Source: Mycolicibacterium sp. TY81 (GTDB lineage Bacteria > Actinomycetota > Actinomycetes > Mycobacteriales > Mycobacteriaceae). Taken from it: 64,000 nucleotides of DNA. Each line of letters opens with the position of its first letter. The stretch's first letter is position 1. Location of the stretch: NCBI RefSeq assembly GCF_018326285.1, contig NZ_AP023363.1, positions 213,628 through 277,627 of the forward strand, in the 5' to 3' direction. A program made the position numbers and the translations under genes. Below, in pieces: positions 58,978 through 64,000 of the stretch. Under the pieces are notes generated by a model, which worked only from the letters and a program-made list of their open reading frames with translations, was not told where the DNA came from and did not search any database.

Positions 58978-59015
58978 GCCGCCGGTCTCCCGCGGCGGGG
59001 CGGGAGACCGGCGGC
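58978..59015. other. Fold-back centre, inferred replicon telomere
   Basis: 16-bp arms GCCGCCGGTCTCCCGC (58,978-58,993) and GCGGGAGACCGGCGGC (59,000-59,015) around GGCGGG. Read from the tip, the bottom strand starts with CCCGC-C-GCGGG, similar in form to the first palindrome of Streptomyces telomeres. This is the symmetry centre of the 10-kb inverted repeat. Confidence 0.65.
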
Positions 59016-62000
59016 GACGCCGAACGCACCGGCCGAGACGCCGCACCGAACGCCGCCGGCCGAATGCGAAACCCGCGAGGCGGGCGGCGCGGGTGCTGCC
59101 GTGGGTCGGTTAGTGTGTGCACGTTGCCTGCGTGTTGAGTGGTGCATGGTCGTCGGCTCGCTCATCTCGAAGCGGTAAAGACGAACATTGCGCGTTTCGA
59201 ACTCTGGGCATGGCGTCAACTTCGCCTCAGCGGCGATACCACTGTGTTTCATGCGTCGCGGCAGCGCGCTTCTTCCGTTGACCCCGCCCCGACCGCATCT
59301 TGTTTTTGCGTTGTCCAACTGATATTTCACCACGACAGCTCTCTTCTTCCTGTGATGTTGCCAGCTCGCCCCACCCCCTGCCGCTCAATGCCGCCGACCG
59401 ACTGAACCGCGCCACTACCCCACGGCGTTGCTAGCGCGCACCGAGAGCCCCGACCGCTGCCGGGTCTCTGCCGTCGAACAACAGCATCTGGCCGCTGCCG
59501 CCCCAAACGCCGCCTCAACCGCATCGAACCTCCGAGCCATCAGAAATCGGCGCCGCAGATGCTGAAGCATGCGAGGCGGCGAGAGCAGGGGACTTGGCTC
59601 GATCGCGCGGGCGAATCATTTCCCGGGACTATGCGACCATGTCGTTGCGAATATTGAGGTGCTGCGGGGCAGCGAACTAGCGCGATATCGTGCGCGATCT
59701 AACGCGATGGCGCACGGTTGCGCGAGCTGCGACCGCCATCACCACCTCCGCCTTTAGGCTGTGCAGGTGCACTGGCGCATGTCCGTTTCCGGAGACACCT
59801 GCAGGCCCCGAGTACAGGCCTCCACTTCGGAGACCCCTCAATCTTGGGTTGATTAATCCTGGCATCTGGTTATCAAATCTAGCGTCACCATTTGAGGAGC
59901 TGAGGTATATAAATGCAGATGAGAATTTAGATCTACCGACCTGGGAGCCGGCTCAGCATCGTGGCAGCGCTCGTGCGCTGTCGGGGCAGCCTCAGCAAGA
60001 GAACAGAGCTCATGGGTGGCAACCCGACAGTAGCTGCTGAGGCCACTGCTGCTGTGATCCGGACCTGCCTCCTCTGGCACGCTGTACCAGCCACTGCAAG
60101 AAGAGGCTGAAGGTTGTGCCAGACAAACGTAGGGTCAGTTGCGCTCCATTTTGACAGAAAGTCGAGCATCACTGGACACAAACCATTTCACTGAAGATCG
60201 CGAGACATAGACAAAAATAAATCCCGAATCATCTAAGACAGTTCGGCGGCATCGAGAGTGTTGACGACTACCTGATCTTGGTCGCCAGATCCGCGAGCCG
60301 ACAGAGCGGCATGCGCCGTGCACGCCCAGACCTGAGTTTCAATCATCGACACTGAACCGCCGTTCACGCTACCTGAATGGTGAAGACAGCCACTCTCGGT
60401 AGGAGTGAGCAACTCGAGTAAGTCGACTGGAAATGGGCGGCAGAACCAGCTGTATCAGCAGGCATAAGAATAAGTCCCTATCACGTCGGCATTGCGAGCA
60501 TAGCTACGGGCCATCTTCCGAGGCTACCCAGCCGCGATCTTTGCAAAGCCAGACAAGTCAGGACGGCAGTTCGAAGGTCGTCGCAATGTCGTCGCTCGAG
60601 CTGGCCCGGTCGGCGCCCGTTCGATCACATCGATATTGGCGGTGATCCGGTCGATCTCGATCGAGCTGATCGGGTCCTCGCCGCGTCAGCAGGCGCCACG
60701 GTCGCATCCTGAAACGCCGGGACGGTGGCGCTGCCGTGTCAGATCGAGCTGTCAGCCAGTAAGCGCTCGACGTCGTGGCGCTGCGGAAGCGGTGTTCGTC
60801 ACCGGCGATGAACGGCGCGACGCAACTGGTAATCGTGGTCGGCGATCATTCGCATCTGCTCGAGAGTCAGGTGGGAGCAGACGTTGATGCGCTCGAGGCC
60901 GAGATCATTGGTCGGTGACGATGCGCCGCTGGGATTCTCGGTCGTGTTGACCTCTCGGGTCGGGACAACTCGTGTCGTCTTGCTCCTTTTAGATCGACAA
61001 CCTGCTCCTCAATGTTATAAGTCGACGTCGAAGAAGAAATCGATCTCGGTGACCCGCAGTAGTCGGCTGTCGTGACTCGGTCACCTGATCGTCACCGGCG
61101 CTGGTAGGTCGTCGCCGTCAGGCATGGCACCGAAATAGAGTTGACTGTGGGGGCGAACCACCGATCGCCTGCTGCAGATATTTCGGCTGAGGGCCGCGCG
61201 ATCGCCAGATCCCTCCGCGATGATCCGTGCTTCAGATGCCAACAGCTCGAACGCGTCGATCGGTGCCCCGCGCTGGCAAAGACGTCTCCGCCCCAGGCCG
61301 ATGAACGCCGCCCGCCGCGCGATGTGAGATTCGGCGTAGCGCCCGTGGTTTGTCGCGGCATCCCACGCGGGCGCACGGCGGCTTTCGGCGACTTCCGCCG
61401 CGGAACCACGCCAGTTCATTGCGCTCGACGAATCGTCGAGTGATCACCGCTCCGAGGCCGCGGTATCGTATATCGCGAGTCTCATTCGATGATTTCGACG
61501 TTCTGATCGCGGTAGGCGTTGTGCGCACGCCGTGCGCGGCGGGTAACTCGGCGGCGAGAACGTGACGAGCAGGCGTCAGCCGCCGCCCGACCGGGTAAAC
61601 CGATGACGTCCGCACCGGCATGCACTCATGGCGGGCGCGAATCTGCGATGCGGCGTGCGCCACGCCGACTGGAGTATGATAATTGCCAGTGCTTCCGAGG
61701 CGTATCCTGGCCGACGCATCCATGCCGAAGTAGCCTGGTGTAAATCGCCTTGTGGCCTCATGCGTTTGCCGCGAACGCCAGATCGCAAACCACTGGTGGT
61801 CGGGCCACGCGAGCCGCGTCGAACTTCCGGCTCACGCGGACGTCCCCGCCGACCTGCTGCGCAAAATATCGAATGCCGGATGTCAGCGTGGTGGCTTCAG
61901 TTCATCAGCTCATCAGCGAATGTCAGCGGCGGTTGTCGCGGGCAGTTCTAAGCCGGGCGGAGTGTCATTTTTTCGAACGGCTGGCCTGGGTGAACACCCG

Positions 62001-64000
62001 CGGGCTCTACTGTGCCGAAGGTAGAGAATTTCGACCGGCAGTAAATAGACGACATTCGTACGATCGGCAGTTGTCCCCGTGTTCTGGGCGATCTGCGTCG
62101 CGGCGCTGGGCCACTGGCGACGATCCCCTACCGCTCATTTGCGCCTCCTGCCGCTGGTGTCAAGCGGCCTGATGACTGATCTCCGGGGGCGCTTGGCGGG
62201 CCTTCCGTCGGGCGCAGTTCCCTGCCGCTCTTGGATTGGAGCTTCGCGCCGGCTCTTGGCCTCCCGCTTGATTGCACTTTATCGGGCGGCGATCCAGCCA
62301 GGACCGACCTATCACTGGCGCGAAACCGGGCGATCCGGTCCCAGCTTGAATGCGGGGCGTCTTCGTCATCGGGCAATTCTTTAGCGTGCCTGAATCCCGC
62401 CGTCCGCGGTCAGGCGGGCGTCGGGCGTCGCGAACTGCCGTCGGTCGCGACGAAACACCGAAGCGGCCGTCGCAGCCGAAGAACGTGGTGAACGCATCTT
62501 CGGTCAAACCTGTCGTGAAGAACCCGGCGGTGATCCATGATCAGATCGCCGGTAGAGGAGCCCGCCGGACGAACAGGTGCGACGGCACTGGTCGTTCGGA
62601 AGCGCGCAGCGCCTGGGTCGCGACGGTGTCACCAGCCCCACGCGGCCCGCTGGTCGACGCCGCTGGGGTTACATCGGTCACTGACTTTTCAGCAGCCCAT
62701 GCGATCTCTTATCGCTTCGGCGCCAGTGCCGCCTGCCTGGCGGGCAGCTACTCTTGTCAGTCAGCCAGGTGCGGCATCATTCAGACCGAGACCAGTCTTA
62801 ACAATTCCCCTGCGACGACGGAAACTCCTCCGGAAGACCATGAGCCCGGCCGGAGTCATATCTGCTGACGAAAGCACTACTGGCTGAAGCTCGTCCGGAT
62901 GACATCTTGCCTCAGAAAGGCGTCGGCGTCACGTACTCGGACGTCCTGGCTGTCGCAGTTAAACGTGCCGTCGAGTCGCAAATAGCTCGGCCCGACCGCT
63001 GATAAATCGCTGCCTCCCACAATGATTGAGTGTGCTCACCTGACAGATACCGAATCGCGACAAATCTACCAGGTTCAGCACGGTAACGATAATCATCGAA
63101 GACCTTCCGCTTGCAGGCAAATTAGCCGCCCGGCGTCGAGGAAGCGGCAAACTTCGTTGGTGTCGCTGCCTCGGCATCAGTCGGGCGACAGCTGGTACCG
63201 CTTAACGAGATGCGCCACTTTCGCCGGCGCCCTCACTTACCGGTACGATGCGCCTGAACGCAGGGGCGTCTCAGAGACCGACATCGGCAACGTCCAGCAG
63301 TCGCGCTGCGTCGAATCAGCCCGGCGGCAACTGGCCTTCACTGGCGGTGCGCTACGGCGGCGGACGGCGCAAACCCTGCCGTTCCGTTTGAGTCGACCGC
63401 GACCGCGCGGCGACTGTAGATAATCCAGCAGCACGCCCTCATGCCCGATACTCATTAGGGGGTGAATCCCCGTCAGGCGGGCTTGAGAGCGAGTTTCGCC
63501 CTCGAGATCACGCCGTCGAAGCAACTGCCGGTCAGCGTTGTTTCTGACGGCGGTGCCGGCGCTGATGAAGCACTCATTGCGCGGCGTTTCCTCTGTTCGC
63601 CAATCTGGCAGGAAGTGTGTCGGCGTATGCGGGGGCCAGCTTCGGCCAGAGGAGAGATCATGATGGCTTTCGACCGTGCTCTGATGCGCGACTGCAGTCG
63701 ACCGCAGCTGTCTGGCGCGTGGCGTACTTTATCCGCCGTCATGTGAATCGGGGCGCATTCGGCGGTCGTTCGTTTTCTTCCTGTGATGTGCCCGTATCCG
63801 GACAGTGGGAGCGACCGTTCAGCAGAATCCCGGACGCGTGCGGCAGTGTTCGGTCAGGCAGAGTGCGAGGGCTCACGGGGACGATCGTTGACCGTGTTCC
63901 AGCAAACGTAATCGGTACTGATGAATCGGGTGTGTGCGGGCTTAGTGCTATCAATTCGTTGTAATCGTCTGTTTGGCTCCTTGAACGATAACATAAACGG
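58997..64000 (-). repeat. Right, degraded inverted copy of 52.6-58.99 kb (no intact genes)
   Basis: The reverse complement follows the left arm in order: HTH gene at about 59.6 kb, small gene at about 60.1 kb, Tpg-like at about 61.0-61.5 kb, polymerase-like at about 61.5-63.0 kb, small HTH genes at 63.2-63.77 kb. Mismatches and indels occur every few bases and all frames are broken. Distances from the centre shrink by 23% at 1.4 kb and 22% at 6.2 kb, so small deletions are spread evenly. No gene should be annotated here. It probably continues past the window. Confidence 0.8.

Larger units (their letters stand above)
52600..58996 (+). repeat. Left, intact arm of the large inverted repeat
   Basis: All genes in this arm are intact and tightly packed. 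Exact anchors to the right arm include 52,825-52,844 with 63,784-63,803, 57,589-57,617 with 60,058-60,086, and 58,694-58,708 with 59,243-59,257. The outer limit is approximate because the matching arm reaches the window end. Confidence 0.8.

Noticed and set aside
58185..59333. A 382-codon minus-strand frame across the telomere region
   Set aside because: It spans both arms of the palindrome and the tandem repeats. The product is low-complexity and no homologous frame exists on the mirror strand.
58997..64000. Many short open frames right of the fold-back centre
   Set aside because: They are chance frames in a degraded inverted copy. None matches the intact gene in the left arm over its length.
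1..64000. tRNA, rRNA or tmRNA genes
   Set aside because: No cloverleaf-like or conserved rRNA stretch was recognised by eye. A dedicated scan was not possible.

Overview
The window reads as the right-hand 59 kb of a linear, probably conjugative plasmid or similar accessory replicon from a GC-rich mycolic-acid actinobacterium, most likely Mycobacterium or Mycolicibacterium. The main pointers are an EspR-type regulator, an Lsr2 homologue, two WhiB-like Fe-S proteins, an aftA arabinofuranosyltransferase copy, and long runs of genes overlapping by ATGA/GTGA. No rRNA, tRNA, CRISPR array or core metabolic cluster was seen.

Layout. 0-5 kb: membrane and secretion-like genes (Ala/Pro-rich protein cut by the window edge, small two-helix membrane protein, exported trypsin-like protease, FtsK/SpoIIIE-type ATPase). 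5-7 kb: nucleoid and regulatory genes (Lsr2, EspR-like, second XRE regulator). 7.3-26 kb: a tightly packed plus-strand accessory operon (WhiB, wHTH, MazG-like, WhiB, WhiA-like, zinc-ribbon proteins, DUF1643, PD-(D/E)XK nuclease, SNF2 helicase, DUF5131, nucleotide-fold protein, membrane protein). It is interrupted by a 6.6 kb Tn554-like element that splits an alpha/beta-hydrolase gene in frame and carries a broken aftA. 26-44 kb: replication and maintenance genes (two paralogous wHTH Rep-like proteins, DnaB, RNase HI, a short sliding-clamp-like protein, a KfrA/excisionase-like DNA-binding protein, an SpdB-like membrane protein, a zinc-less sirtuin), with regulatory palindromes, a pseudoknot leader and terminator hairpins. 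44.8-49.9 kb: an IS21-family element with passenger genes, next to a truncated cytosine methyltransferase. 50-58.2 kb: a telomere-proximal block with a 957-aa protein, small HTH proteins, a B-family-polymerase-like protein and a Tpg-like candidate terminal protein.

The most striking structure is at the right. The sequence folds back on itself at about 58,996. Everything from 58,997 to 64,000 is a degraded reverse-complement copy of about 52.6-58.99 kb, without one intact gene. The copy is about 22% shorter, and the shortening is spread evenly rather than caused by a few large deletions. With the three 26-bp tandem repeats, the GC-rich tip hairpin, and the polymerase-like and Tpg-like genes 2.6-5.2 kb away, I infer that 58,996 is the telomere of a linear replicon. 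The right arm is then either a low-fidelity fold-back read kept in the assembly (favoured) or a decayed fused terminal inverted repeat.

Working together: DnaB, the Rep paralogues, RNase HI and the clamp-like protein could support internal replication. The polymerase-like and Tpg-like pair could serve the ends. FtsK-type and SpdB-like proteins could serve transfer. EspR, Lsr2, WhiB and WhiA look-alikes probably tie the element to host regulation. Three single-base homopolymer indels in the Tn554-like element suggest checking base accuracy before calling those genes dead.
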